Part shown: positions 33,979 through 45,760 of the stretch, one piece after another | Layout of the letters: every line of letters begins with the position of its first letter | Position numbering within the stretch: the first letter of the stretch is position 1 | Position numbers and translations under genes: made by a program | The notes under the pieces: generated by a model | What the model saw: only the letters and a program-made list of their open reading frames with translations | What the model was told of the DNA's origin: nothing | Databases searched by the model: none | Source: Trachythela sp. YZ-2020 | Lineage: Eukaryota; Cnidaria; Anthozoa; Malacalcyonacea; Clavulariidae | Direction: 5' to 3' | DNA: 64,000 bases | Assembly (NCBI GenBank): GCA_016169945.1 | Contig: JADLSH010000153.1 | Coordinates: 620,001 to 684,000, forward strand

Positions 33979-36900
33979 GTAAGTTTGTTTCTATTTATAA
34001 GTATAGTTATGTGAAATAAACTATTATTGCCCCTGAACTGCATGTTCCATAATACTGCAGGTATAGTGAAGACGAAGCGAAGCCGAAGACACATTTTTTT
34101 ACTGCATGATCATACCGCTAAATCTTTGTAGTAGTAGTAGATTTATTCAACCTCCCGTAGGGCTTTTAAGGTTTAAATTACAATGTTACATCTTGAAATT
34201 TACAATGTAGAAAACGAATATCTATTATAAGTTATTAAAATATTAAAAGTTCATTAAGAACCATGTACATAATGAAATCTAAAATAAGTTCCTTTCAAAG
34301 TTGAAATGTTTGAAAACTTTTCATGAAGGCGTTTCTTCACTGCTTTCTTAAATTGGGGTAAGGATTTTAATTGCTTCTCCTGTTCTTCAAGCGTATCCCA
34401 AAGTTTGCACGCCCTAAATATAAAAGAGCGTTCAGTGCTTTTTATACGACATTTAGGTGGTCTCAATTCGTCCTTGCTTCTTGTATTATAAGCTCTATTC
34501 TTAATCCTACAAGAGTCAATATTTGAGGATAGATATTCCGGTACAAGATTATTGATACACTTGTAAGTCATTACTGCCTCTCTTAGATAGATTATCTCAG
34601 GGATAAATTGTGCAATATAGATGTAATATGACAGAATTTGGGTTCTCCAGTAATTATCCGGGCAGCAAAGTTTTGAATATATTGTAGTTTTGGGATGTTC
34701 GACCTACTTGTTGAAGACCATACTGTCGAGCAATAGAGCAGTTAACTCAAAACGAGTGACTGAATTACAAGTCCCAACGTTGCTTTATCAAGTAGATGTT
34801 TAACTCGACGCATTTTAATCAGCTTAAAATGGCATGATGATACAGTTTCATTTATGTGGCTGGAATAAGATAAAGATTGATCTAGAGTGATTCCCAAATC
34901 TTTAACGTGACCAGCAGGTTTAAGAATTTTGTCAAGGAATGGAAGTTCAACGTTTGATGGAACATGGCGCAAAAGTTAATTCACACCAAACAAGATAAAC
35001 TGAGTCTTATCTGGATTTATTAAGAGTTGGTTTGTACTGCACCATCCCGTAACTTTATTCAAGTCCTCCTTCAGTCTAAGAAGACCATCATTCAGTTCTT
35101 TCAATGGGAAAGCGAGATAGAGTTTAGTATCGTCGACGTAGGATTTAACAGATGCATTAGAGGTTACGGAGCAAAGTTCATTAGTGTAGATGTTAAACAA
35201 AAGAGGGCCTAAAATAGAGCCCTGAGCATGTAGATACTTGCATGTAGATACTAGATTCGATTACTTTTAACTTGATTTTAGTGTAATAATTATGAATATG
35301 TACAATTATCCAAGTTTCATAATGTTTTAATCTTCTATATATGCTATATATCCTGACGCATGCAATATACCGAACCAAGCGCCCAGAGGAACATTTTATA
35401 TTTGCATTATTTCGCTCCTTATATGCAAACTATTGAACTTACCAATTGATTTCGGTATTCTCTGTTTGCTATTCTTATGAGGCTTATAAATACACGAAAT
35501 TAACTTTGTTATGTGATTCAGTAAGCGTTGACAGATCATAGTATATGTAGCCTGCGAGGTGGACGGGAATTGATAAAATACACTGGTGTACGAGAATTGA
35601 TAAAATACACTGCCAAACCATGCAGACGGTCTTTCCCGTCCTCAGCCTTGCCCGTGTTTTTGTGCTTCGCCCCAGGACCGTCTGCCTCGCAGGTTATAGT
35701 ATATGCAGCTTGTCTGCTTTAAATCGTCGTTTTCGCCGCGCCCATGCATTGTATTCGCATTTCGCAGGTGAAAAGTTGTTTATTTCAGCCAATTAAGGAG
35801 CAGCCAATCAGCGTCGTGACATTGCCCTTTTGACGTCGTGACATTGCCCGTACATATTAATAATTTATGTTACGAAAACTAAACAATAAGTTTCTTCGCG
35901 TGCAGTAAAAATATTAATTAGATTAAAATAACTTTTGATTCTTGGTTGAAAACATCGTTTAAAAAATATAGCATTCTGATTTCATTGCACTATACTATAG
36001 GCAATTAATAATATATTTGTTTAGTCTTAGGCCGGCCCGTTTACACTATACCGGATCCGCATCGTCACGACATCAATTTAAGCCGTTTTACGGCATCCCT
36101 TACCCTAGGCTTTTGCCTGTTAGCTGATTTTGTTGAATCGATCATACTATTATAATTTTGGGGACTAAACTCGCTTTGATACGGCTAAATTTGATGTCGT
36201 GACCATGCGTATCCTGTATCGTGTAAACTGGGCCTTAACAGGTGTACACCAATTATGAGAATACGTTAATTCATACATGTGACATGCAGCAAAAGGGTCC
36301 TGAACACATTTGTAAGTCAAACGTTCGAACGAAAAATGCAGAAATTTGGAATGAAATATATTTCACAATTTTTTGCAATGTTAATGTTGTTCAGTTCGGT
36401 CAAGACAAATAAAACTTGTAAGCCTGGTGAACAAAATGTCACTTCGCAACTTTTTCATGTAAAATTCCAAGTAAGTTTGTTTCTATTTATAAGTATAGTT
36501 ATATGACATAAACTATTATTGCTCCTGAACTGCATGCATGTTGCCATTAAGGATTTTGATATTCAAGTCTCCTTGATCAAAGTGTTTATCTGATTGTGTG
36601 GAAGTATGAACAGTTTTCAAAAACATGATTGCATTTTAAAATATTCCGCTCAATTTTTGATGACAAGTACTATTCGGCTACTGGATCCATGCATAAAAAT
36701 AAAAACTTTAGAGTGTTCCCGTATTAATCACGGACATCGAGGTACAAGTTTTGACAAAACATTACTCTTTGCCTGACTTGGAAAACACATTGTTTTTCCA
36801 GATATTCCAAAGTTGAAAGAAAACATAATCACTGAATCAAAGGTTCCCAGCTGGTTGGATTGCGGTCTCAGTTGCTTGGCAACACGTTTCTGTGTCGTGT

Positions 36901-39900
36901 TCAATCACCAGAAAAACGCGAAAGAACACGAAATCAACTGCCAGTTAAGCCATACCACTGATCATAAGTTTGGAAAAGTAAACAGCACCGAAAATGACTG
37001 GATATTTTATGAAGCAGTTGGTGAAGAAATGGTAAGAAAGGTCTATACAGTACTCTAAACTTTTTTAAATATGCGTATATTATTAATAATTAATTGCATG
37101 ATGTCATTGTAAATGTTTCTTCGTGCTTTAAACTTTTTCTTCCTGCTTGAATTTACTTCCTTACTACAATCACGCAAATTTGGATCTAGCCGATACTAAG
37201 ATTTTATTAATTACGTCCCGATTAATAATGTAAGGAAACATGCGCAGTGGCGCCGGCAGGAGTATTTAATGAGGGGACAGAATACCTTTCAAAAATCATT
37301 GTTCGTGTTTGTGACTGTTTGAATGTATTCTATTTTTATTTAGCTGGACAATTAAGTTGATTTTGACTCTCGAGACAATGGCTAAATACATTATCGGATT
37401 ACTCTTGATCTAAAACCACCTTCTGAAAATGATTGGGGGGAGCTGCATTGCGCCATTTTGCCGGCGCACTAAAGATGCGGGGCACAAGTGAATCCCGGAT
37501 GTTAGTTTCAATTCCTTCTGCGGTTTTTGAAATAGATGTTGACGACAAATGGCGGTTCAGGTCCTTCGAGTATATTTTTAAATACATCCTTAATTATACC
37601 AATTACTAAATATCCTGTTTCTAATTTTTAAACAACCTCGTGCTGTACATATAGCAATTTCCCATAATTTCCCGGCGTAATTTGGATGTTATTGATAGCC
37701 CATATACTCAGAACCATGTTCCGATAATTTTCCTGCTATCCCAACATTATAGAGAATTCACAGTTGCGATCTAAACATGTGAAGCATATATTTCCTCATA
37801 TTTTTACTGTTCTTTGGTTGCACTCCATTGTCATTGCCTAAAGATGATAATCTTCATTAAAGGAATATCATTTAATACTTTCTTAATGTAGTCTGTTTGT
37901 GAAGAAGAAAATGAATGTCAGAATGGTGGGACGATAGCCTGGGATCCAGTGAAGCCTTTCAGATGTGAATGTCCAGAGTATTACGAAGGAGAGCTTTGTG
38001 AAAGAGGTAATTTTACCACATATATTTCAAGGATAAGATAAACCAAATATAGCATTCATGCACAGATCATAATGCCATCTTTAATCATCATTTCCTTGGT
38101 ATGCTGCCGGCGAGCGTCAGCAAGGCATCAAAATATTCTTGACGTTAGGTTTATAACTTGTGCCATTTTCTGTGCGACGTATGTAAAGTCAAAAGAACCT
38201 GAATTGGTTTTGTTGATCGGTTTGTCTCGTTTTACGACGTCATTCAATACGAGAAAAATACTTCCGCCTTCACATGAGCGAAGGCTTTGACTACTTATTG
38301 TATTCAAAATGATAACATAAACAAAGTCGACTTTTTGAGATCTTTTTGGACATAAGACTAGATTGTTGGTTGTACCATACCACAAAGACGGTAAATTATA
38401 TATAATGATTTTGAAATGAAAATCCGCCTGATTGCTTTCAATATCACTGTTTGTGTTGTTTCAGAATAGCCACCACAGCATAATATTTGGTGATAATGCA
38501 ATAAGCTTTCGCCAGCTACGATTTACTTTACATTAGAAGTACAGATGGCACATAAATTATTTTATAGTTAGTTATGCATAGTGTGTTTGATTTTTGTTTC
38601 GCCATTTAACTCTAAAGCTGCTTTTGTAGATTTTGTAAGGCATTTAAAATTTTAGCGCCAATTTCAAATGACCTTCGTTTTCAAGGCAAGAATTCTGAAT
38701 TCACTATTTTGCTATTTTTTGTATAATTGCTCAGTTGCTGTAATGCCCACCCCTATAGGCTATAGCCAAATCTTATGATAAAATGAATTTTTTATTGTTT
38801 TGTACGACATAACCGGCTTAATAATTTGGTGGTTATATATAGCCAGTGCTTAATGCTAAATGGGATTGAGACATTTTCCTCGAGTCTGGGTAACAGACAA
38901 GAAGACGTTAAGTGTGTAATAGCAAATGCATTGATTTATATCATGTCAATAAGTTATACTGACATAAGCAAGCATAACCTCGTTCGCATGTAAGGCATTT
39001 CTGATGTTCCATATTCTAAACTTTTACGAGGCCATGAAGCAGATTTTAATTTGTCATGATCTAAAATAGCTGAAAATGTCTCAGCGCACATCCTTACTAC
39101 AACAACGTTATATGGCGCAGTCTCGCAAGTTTTAATCATGTCTCATTTATCGAAAGTTTAATTATTTAATGAAAACGAGAAATTCTCTAATGTCATTTAA
39201 TTTGTTTCATCAGCCGTATGTCGAGCTCCGGGGGCGTTGGGAATGGAGAGTGGTAAAATACCAGATAACGCAATCACAGCGTCATCTCATTACGATTCGA
39301 GATACTATCCTTGGCACGGAAGATTGAATACGCAGACTGGCAGTTGTTCTTGGACACCAAGCCGCGAAGGGATAAGTAACTCTTGGTTTCAGGTTGATCT
39401 GGGGCAACTGACCACCGTGATAGGAATAGCAATCCAAGGAAGCTGTACCATTGACGAATGGGCAACGTCGTACTCGGTTACGTATAGTACAGACACTAAG
39501 CAATGGTTATACTATCAAGAGTCAGGGAACAACAAGGTGAGTCCAGAGATATATCAAAATTACTTGCTAACCCTGGGAGCTCTTACCAGTTGAGCCCAGA
39601 GAAGCGAGTTTGCCATGACGGCACATGATGGTATGTCAACAAATGCAGAATATTGGGCAAGGAGTAATATATTAGTTTAATGTTTGGAGATGTTTACTGA
39701 AATTTTGGTCCGTGAACGTCTCCAATCATTTTGCCTTTACCTGAGCGCGCTTCATCCATTTTTGCACATAATCCCCGAGAGACTTGACTGCCCTATAATT
39801 AGCCAGACGCCTTGGAAAAAGCATTTATAAACTGGAAGTCCATCTACTACACGTTCCGTTTACAGACCAGACAATTTAGGCAGTGAACGTTATGCTTATC

Positions 39901-40641
39901 ATTATGCTTGCACGCGCGTCATCCATTTTTGCACGGTTATTATCTGCTTCCCTCAAACGTCAAATATCGCCAATGTGTTAACTATAGGAATATCACCAGG
40001 AGAATTTGTTTTGGGTTCCTAACATCCTGAGTGCTGAAATCATCAATTAAAAATGAGATAAAGTTGATAAATACATGTAGATAGACACAGTGAAAGAAAC
40101 ATCCTTGTTTGTTTTCACTATCCTAAATATTAGAGCGCTTTCTATTTGACTACGAGTACGAGTACGACTACGAGATTCGTTGTTTGCGCAGGCCATCGTC
40201 TCACGCCATCACGTACTCGGTACATTATCTCGTTGTAGATGTTTGTTTTACTACAATTTAGCCATGGTACGCTGAGATTATGGCCTCAGTAGATGCTGGC
40301 GTAAGACGATAGCGTGTGCAAACAATGAATCTCGTGGTCGTAGAGCTCCCTAATTTGCAACATAGGAACGTGTCATGACATTCACGCGTATTTAGATACC
40401 CCTTAAAGACCAATAGGAAACTTAGTTCCACATAATTGGCACGTATTACGGCGAAGGTCTTATTTAATGCTTAACAACAGAACTTTTTTTAATTTAGACT
40501 TTCCAAGCCAACAGAGACAGAACATCCATTGTTACCCATTCATTTCAAAGTCCTATTGAAACTCGATACATGCGTGTGTGGCCACAATCTTGGCACAATT
40601 ATCCTGCAATAAGAGTCGAGTACTATGGTTGTCATCAATAG
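33843..40641 (+). CDS. Gene B: PAN/apple-EGF-F5/8C paralogue
   Basis: Exons 33843-33978 (or 26170-26305), 36802-37031, 37892-38006, 39214-39536 and 40498-40641 give 315 codons with the same phases as gene A. The body has no stop or frameshift. Differences from A include Ile in place of Met after the EGF NGGT and SGKIPD for SSKIPD at the start of the discoidin domain. Which first exon is used cannot be settled from sequence: the closest one (36336) is one base short and would put TGA soon after the junction. Role as for gene A: a secreted, probably ligand-binding protein. Confidence 0.75.
34121..35224 (-). mobile_element. Truncated LINE, second copy (uninterrupted)
   Basis: This is the same insertion as 26451-27396/32528-32719 but without the DNA transposon, so it shows the empty site (tactgcaccatcccg, about 35035). 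It has a (GTA)n tail at 34127-34140, YVDD at about 35130, and stops where FGVN meets the next segment at 34976. Confidence 0.8.
35225..36540 (+). repeat. First-exon unit, copy 3, continuous with gene B body
   Basis: It shares a private change with the copy at 59218: attgcccttttgac...gtgacattgcccgtacatatt in place of the longer version. It also lacks ggagagagcgttagtctttaaa before the MITE. After the exon it runs on into intron 1 of gene B instead of the ccataatactg junction. Confidence 0.75.
36336..36470 (+). pseudogene. Broken first exon of gene B (1-nt deletion)
   Basis: It encodes MQKFGMKYISQ... like the other first exons. One T is missing before the donor (gtaaaattccaag for gtaaaatttccaag), giving 135 nt. 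Joining to exon 2 at 36802 would then read ATA TTC CAA AGT TGA, a stop after four codons. The other exon-2 frame also stops within about ten codons. The splice donor itself is intact. It could yield only a ~49-residue peptide. Confidence 0.8.
36802..37031 (+). CDS. Gene B exon 2: apple domain core
   Basis: The exon starts after TTTTTCCAG and ends GAAATG|GTAAGA. Its protein (IPKLKENIITESKVPSWLDC...) is identical to that of gene C exon 2 and differs from gene A at scattered positions such as GLSC for GISC. The four inner cysteines are retained. Confidence 0.85.
37244..37470. mobile_element. MITE-like insertion in intron 2 of gene B
   Basis: Cagtggcgccggcagg at the left is mirrored imperfectly by ttgccggcgcact near 37457-37469. 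The element is also present in gene C (about 61224-61449). I could not find it in intron 2 of gene A. No clear target duplication is visible. Confidence 0.4.
37892..38006 (+). CDS. Gene B exon 3: reduced EGF-like module
   Basis: Bounded by CTTAATGTAG and AAAGAG|GTAATT, phases 0 and 1. It reads ..ECQNGGTIAWDP..FRCEC PEYYEGELC; Ile replaces the usual third EGF cysteine. Confidence 0.82.
38007..39213. other. Intron 3 of gene B, no other gene
   Basis: This aligns with 12331-13303 of gene A, but 38690-38990 contains about 300 bases not seen in A. Gene C shares them. No coding content is recognised. Confidence 0.5.
39214..39536 (+). CDS. Gene B exon 4: first part of F5/8C domain
   Basis: Starts after TTTCATCAG and ends AACAAG|GTGAGT, a stronger donor than the GTGGGT of genes A and C. 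Distinct residues include Gly in SGKIPD, Ser in EGISNSW, Ile in IAIQG and Thr in ATSYSVTYSTD. Confidence 0.85.
40133..40352. mobile_element. MITE-like hairpin in intron 4 of gene B
   Basis: Positional counterpart of the hairpin at 14130-14350, with an extra gactac copy in the tacgagtacgag stretch. It is inherited from the common ancestor of A and B. Confidence 0.6.
40498..40641 (+). CDS. Gene B exon 5: end of F5/8C domain and stop
   Basis: Acceptor TTTAATTTAG, phase 0. It reads TFQANRDRTSIVTHSF, SWHNYPAIRVEYYGC then HQ and TAG (40639-40641). Compared with gene A, one visible amino acid change is Ser to Asn before YPAI. Confidence 0.82.
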   Translation, partial: TFQANRDRTSIVTHSFQSPIETRYMRVWPQSWHNYPAIRVEYYGCHQ

Positions 40642-41840
40642 ACACTTGTTTCCTGGTCGTGTTAGTCAAATGCATGTGATTCTTATCAATAGAGGTTTTG
40701 CACCATTACGTGACAATATTCTAAAATTCTTAACGTGGAACCTAAAAATATTGCTGTTTAATATATTTTGTATGTCATACCCGTGCTAACGGCTCCAAGC
40801 GCCGTTCCGGGCGATTGCCCGGGGCGAGGGTACTAATTCTGCTCGGCTATTTACTACACTCGGGGAAAAACGAAAGCTATCGGAGATCTAAAGTTCATTA
40901 TAGCAAATATTCATAACAAATTTCAAGTCGATTCAATTATTCGGTCGCGAGTTAAGGATTCGAATAATTCTTATTGCTAACGTCAGCTTTTTTTCAAATG
41001 CTGTTGTTTAATGCCAATAAAACACTTTTTTGAGCTTTAAACACTAATAAATCAGCCATTTTCATTGTATAAGTAACTAATCTGTTAACAATGATATAAA
41101 AACTTGTGGTATAGAAGTATATATAAGATGGGTATGTATTATTTTGGAGCAAGAAAAGGTTAATATATGAAGATACAATGGTACATGTCTTCCAGTGTGT
41201 ATAGTTTTCGAAATTTAATACGATTATCTGCAAGTGCGAGATCCCCTGGCAAACTGGGTATTTTAAGATATAATCGATAAGAAAATCGATTTTTCAAAGT
41301 TAATTTGACCGAAAACACACTCCTCTAGGCTCTAGGCATGTTTTCCAAGTTTTTCTCCCTACCAAACCGTGTTTTTAAAGCCATTTATTGTTAGACCTGT
41401 CCTACCCGATCAGGCTACCCGTTTTTAAGAACTCATGAAGACATGAATTCTCCATCTGGGACACGAACCGCGTCCAAGCGCTTGCAAGGCGGACTCCTAA
41501 ACAACACAAAAAATTTGCTTGAAAACTACTGACATTTACGTGTTATCTTCTTAACATTTGAAAGGACGAGGAAAATAGTAACGTTGTGCCGAACAAGTAG
41601 CGTTAGCACATTAGTATCCGGTCACGGACAAATACCACTTCGTAAAAAATATGCATGAAACTTTCCAGAGGTTCGCGGATGCGCAAAATTGGTGTTCGTT
41701 AAAGAGGGTGGGCACAAGATCACACTCGAGTTCCGCATCTGGTTATCGTTAATCGGTCTCATCAAGGGAAAGTGTCGGGTGTTAACAGGTTAAATGAAAT
41801 AAAATTTTAAAAGGAGGCCTAGGATTTCATATACCAGAAA
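40642..41840. other. 3' flank of gene B, no gene seen
   Basis: This aligns with 14636-16480 but lacks the 624-bp transposon. Near 40795-40830 it has extra cggctccaagcgccgttccg. Nothing coding is recognised. Confidence 0.5.
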
Positions 41841-41844
41841 CACA

Positions 41845-42081
41845 TTATTTTTTGCCGCTCCCTGTAACTGCAATGTACATGTCATTGTGGTGTGGGGAGG
41901 ACAAGTAGGAAAGTTGAAAGGCTGCATCCATGATTGCATTTCCCACTTTTCCTGAAACAAATACCGGGATAAGTAACATCCAGGCGGCTCCGTTTTCTAC
42001 ATGCCTTAACTCCTTCCCCTGTTTCTGACTGTCCTGAACTGTATGGTGCTTTGTAACTTTTTTGGGATCCTGACCAGACAC
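41845..42081 (-). CDS. Unrecognised minus-strand coding segment (copy B)
   Basis: On the minus strand an acceptor-like TTTCTTAG precedes GTGTCTGGTCAGGATCCC. The frame then runs SGQDPKKVTKHHTVQDSQKQ, ENGAAWMLLIPVFVSGKVG, NAIMDAAFQLSYLSSPHHND and ends at TAA. The counterpart at 16480-16700 is also open. There are no transmembrane or repeat features. I do not know the family. It could be the last exon of a gene whose other exons are gone, or a mobile-element piece. Confidence 0.4.
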   Translation of the reverse strand: MSGQDPKKVTKHHTVQDSQKQGKELRHVENGAAWMLLIPVFVSGKVGNAIMDAAFQLSYLSSPHHNDMYIAVTGSGKK

Positions 42082-42900
42082 CTAAGAAATCATCTGAAAA
42101 CTAGTCTTCTTGGAGTTTCAAGAATCAAAGGCAACTCAAAATACATTTTAACCCATTGAATTTGAATGAGCGACAGAAAACCATTGTTTATGTCTGCGGG
42201 CCAGTTGTTTATATGTCTGTAGAGTGTAGTAGCAGAAGCTTTTAAATATATAATTATTAACAATGGCGAAGTGAATGTAAGTTTGTTTCATTGTACCATG
42301 AAACTAGCTTTGTTCAGGCAATTGTGCAAGACTATATATCATTCCATAAAATGTACAAATAGTTTCTAATTTTATTTTGTGTTTTGAAGGGATAAAACCT
42401 TTTTCTGCTCAATATTAACACAATACTGGCGTGATGGCGGCATTGTTCACTCTATACACTGCTTACCGTTTTTGGTCCTCCTCAAAGCTTATTTAACCCT
42501 CGCTTCGGGCCACCGCAAAAATATATTTATTCCCCGCGAACATCAACTATATTATATACCACCCTTACATTAGTGAAGTCTGTAGCTCAGGCTAAAGGGA
42601 CAAAAGTTAAGAGAATTGCTTTGAGATAATCACTTTAATAGTAGATCCTTAAGGAGTTGCGCTGCAGAACGTCGACGAACTCCTCTTCACAATAATAATC
42701 CAAGCGCAAATTATGTAAGGCATATAAGAGATACTGTGGCAACCATAAATGAATTAGTAGGAGGTTTGTTGTTTATGTGATCATGCATGGATGCATTAAG
42801 AAGACTAGCAACTTTTGCTTAGGGTTCGAACAACCATCTCTCCAACGCGGTTTTGGCCTATTTTCACACGGTTTTGTCTACCTTCCGGTGTAAGGTCTGA

Positions 42901-43179
42901 CTATGGTGGCAGTAATGTTTTGGTATGGCAGCGCATGGCAAATGCTGATGGTCCTGATAGTGTAATATTGTTGGTGTAACGAACGTGGGATGTGGTTTTG
43001 ACCAAATTTGCTCCCTCCATAATGATCGTTGACTTCAAGGAGTTGATCTTGATAACTGCTTTATTGCGACCATTAATATACCCAATTTGAGTGCGCTGCC
43101 AACTACCACGAATATTCCGGATAAATACAGGATAACAACCGTAAAGCAACTGGTCCTGACACTTCCCTGAATTGGACAT
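42901..43179 (-). CDS. Unrecognised minus-strand coding segment with stop (copy B)
   Basis: A possible acceptor (CCAATTCAG) leads into GKCQDQLLYGCYPVFIRNIR, IGYINGRNKAVIKINSLKST and TTSHVRYTNNITLSGPSAFA, ending CHTKTLLPP and TAG. The composition and alternating hydrophobic pattern look like a globular beta-rich domain. In flank A the same sequence is frameshifted. Family unknown. It lies just 3' of LINE debris on the same strand. Confidence 0.45.
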   Translation of the reverse strand: MSNSGKCQDQLLYGCYPVFIRNIRGSWQRTQIGYINGRNKAVIKINSLKSTIIMEGANLVKTTSHVRYTNNITLSGPSAFAMRCHTKTLLPP

Positions 43180-43499
43180 TGAAATATTTTCTAAGTGTAA
43201 ATATTATATCAAGCCCAATTTTAACCAGGTTGGGGAATAGCTGTAATAATTTGTTCTCGCAACAGTCAAGTCGGTCCAAGACCGACTAGTCGACAAAACA
43301 GAGGCACCTACCTGGTTCGTTTTTCTTGCTGGGTCGAATATCTCTCTTACATAAAACACGACGACTAGTGGGATAGGAAGCTCTTTACCAAAGGTACTTA
43401 GCTTTCAACGTTATTGCTATAATACTGTACACCTGGAACAAATTTGTAATTGCAAATCAAGCGTTTAATGACCTCTAATTTTGACTTTAACTAGTTGTT

Positions 43500-44413
43500 T
43501 GAATTTGAAATATGGAAGCAAATAACGAGAATTATTTAGGTGATTAAAGTCCCCGATCACCATAATTCCACAGGCTGGGTAAAGCCCTTCAATTTTACAA
43601 AGAGATGTAATCAGTTATCCAACGGCATTGCGTTGTTATCTGAGTTCAATGTATAATACACAGTTCCGGAAATTGTACATGGAAAGCCTCTTGAGAATAT
43701 GGGAAACTTCAAATTCTGGATGATATAATTCAGCCAACTCCCGCACCTTTACGACCCACTTAGAATAAATACAAACCCCGCGCGCCATGCCTGCCACACT
43801 CTCGATATCTGCAAATCAGATTGTTATCGTATTCAAGCAATTTCTATGTATACCAGAGGAAATGACACTTCAGCAACCTAGAACTAGATCTTATATTCTA
43901 TTTCGTTTCCGCGTTTTCAGCGCAGTTCACATACGGACCGGGGCCAGGCAATTTGGAGGCTGGGCGAAGCAAGGGGAAAAGGCGTGAAATAGAAGGCCCA
44001 GTGAAAATGTTCAAAACTGCCCAGAACTTGCAAAGCAAAGTTTGGCAAATTATAACAGTCATTTTAAGCCTATAAAAGTAATGGAGAGCATACTTGTGAC
44101 TTGACTGGGAGTTTTCATTCCAGCAAGTCGTTTCACTTCTTTCCACCACTTTTGAGTATCATTAATTTTAGATTAGATCGAGATAGCGTTGTTTAGACTT
44201 TCTCACCAAATTCATTTTGCTTTGTAATGCTCGGAACTCTGATAAATGTGGGCCTGATGTTTTCCAAATTTTCGGCCGATCAACTATTGCGTGTTTAATT
44301 TCAGCAAACATCCAATGCTTATCAGTTGAGTATGTTTTAACAAGTTTGAACGGTAAGGTTTCTTCTACAATATCTCTCAACGCACGATCGAAATGCTTAT
44401 ACTTTGCTGGCAT
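43500..44413 (-). mobile_element. LINE endonuclease and linker fragments (copy B)
   Basis: Paralogous to 18100-19047. Segment 44413-44168 encodes the linker, ending KSKQRYLDLI, and is open slightly longer than in copy A. The endonuclease motif CGIMVIGDFN is near 43560. The piece 44149-43898 includes a KWWKEVK-like linker motif in another frame. Confidence 0.6.
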
Positions 44414-44519
44414 GATGGCTGATACAATACTGGGATAAAGTTAACATTCCTCTGTTTTTCATAAAAATGATATCTGTTGCTCTACTAGCGTCTCGCACAA
44501 TCACTTTAGTATTTTTTCC

Positions 44520-44789
44520 TTGAGTTTGCCCATCCTAGAGTTTGCTGTCCAGTACTTCACTATTCCTTATTTGGTTATCAAGGCGATGATCTTGGTTCTT
44601 GAAAACATCCAAAGAAGAGTTCTTCCTCTAACATATTCGGGGGAGTCCTATCATATTCGGGGGAGGCTAAGCGAAAGACGTAATGACATTTGCCAAAATC
44701 TATTTGATACAATAACCGAAAGCCAATTTCATAAGCTTTATCAACCTCCTCCACCAAGACATAATTCAGCCTCTTCCCACACAACTTGA
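44520..44789 (+). mobile_element. LINE C-terminal fragment, plus strand (copy B)
   Basis: An open frame reads LPILEFAVQYFTIPYLVIKA, ENIQRRVLPLTYSGESYH, LSERRNDICQNLFDTI and FHKLYQPPPPRH. It is longer than the counterpart at 19159 because that copy has a disruption after GESY. Confidence 0.65.
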
Positions 44790-45226
44790 GGTGAACATGT
44801 ACCCCAAGGATTTCGTTTAGATTTAGATCCTACGGATTTAGGACCGGGTCCTATAAACCGGATGTACGTCACCTCGCGTGACGAGGAAAGCATGCTTTTT
44901 GTTTCGTTCCCCGCAGGAACGAAACGGTACTGTATTTGGTTTCGAGCAACGTCATAGCAAAATGAGGTCAAATGTCAAAGTTATCCAATCCTTAGCAAGT
45001 ATTCTTGCTGAAACGTCAATTACTTTTTGAATCATCCAATGAGATGACCGTTCCTCGTATATGAAGTTTTGTGGAGGCGTGGCCTACAACCGGAATTCTT
45101 AGTTAATTATTATACCAATAAAATTACTGTGCTTGACATTGGCTCCAAGCGAAGTTTATCTGCTTTGTGTGACCCGGCCGTGGCCTAGATTTTAGCCAAA
45201 ATAATAGGCTCTCGCTTGGACTTCCC

Positions 45227-45760
45227 TAGCCTGTGAGGCAGACGGTCCTGCGGCGAAACACCCAAAAACGGGCAAGACTGAGGAGGGGAAAGACCGTCTA
45301 CAAGGTTTGGCAGTGTATTTGATTGCCGCCCCCTTTCAAGAAGTAACTAACAATAGACTAAAATCACAGCTAAAATAGATGCCATTACTTATGGAAACAA
45401 ACAGCGCAATTTTAAATAAAAAACTTAACGTTCCTGCTGAACGGTATAGCGATATAACGCTGTGGATTCTTTTCAAGATAAAACCGTTGGACCTCTCATT
45501 AACGTTTCAGAATTAACAGTTGGCGTCTCGTTCCTTAAAATATTTTAATTTACAAACTCTTGTCTCTGTGCTATTGTTATTGCGTGTTAGATATATTACA
45601 TTAATCAACACACATTTCCTATTGATTGACAGCGGTAAAAATAGTACAGCCAATCATCAATTCCCGCCCACTGGTGGAAGGACATATAAAATACACTGCC
45701 AGCTTCTGCCTTGCCCGCCTTTTAGGAGTTCCGCGGGATGACCGTCTGCTACGCAGGCTA
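45227..45760. mobile_element. 534-bp Mutator-like element (9-bp TSD), absent from flank A
   Basis: TAGCCTGTGAGGCAGACGGT at the left and ACCGTCTGCTACGCAGGCTA at the right are inverted ends. They are flanked by ggacttccc on both sides (45218-45226 and 45761-45769). Flank A at about 19810 reads cttggacttccccatatc without the insertion. The inner part tataaaatacactgcc resembles the 149-bp MITE of the first-exon units, so both belong to one family. Confidence 0.85.

Larger units (their letters stand above)
32720..34120 (+). repeat. First-exon unit, copy 2
   Basis: This has the same layout as the copy at 25218, with the 149-bp Mutator-like MITE (about 33035-33187) and additionally a Harbinger-like MITE (33541-33741) upstream of the exon. 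It ends at the same ccataatactg junction and is followed by another copy of the truncated LINE, so unit plus LINE were duplicated together. Confidence 0.75.

Noticed and set aside
36336..36470. Nearest signal-peptide exon taken as the start of gene B
   Set aside because: One missing base makes every join to exon 2 end in an early stop.
37399..37587. 62-codon minus-strand frame, identical at 61378
   Set aside because: It lies in a MITE-like insertion in intron 2; identity follows from the recent B/C duplication and is no evidence of coding.
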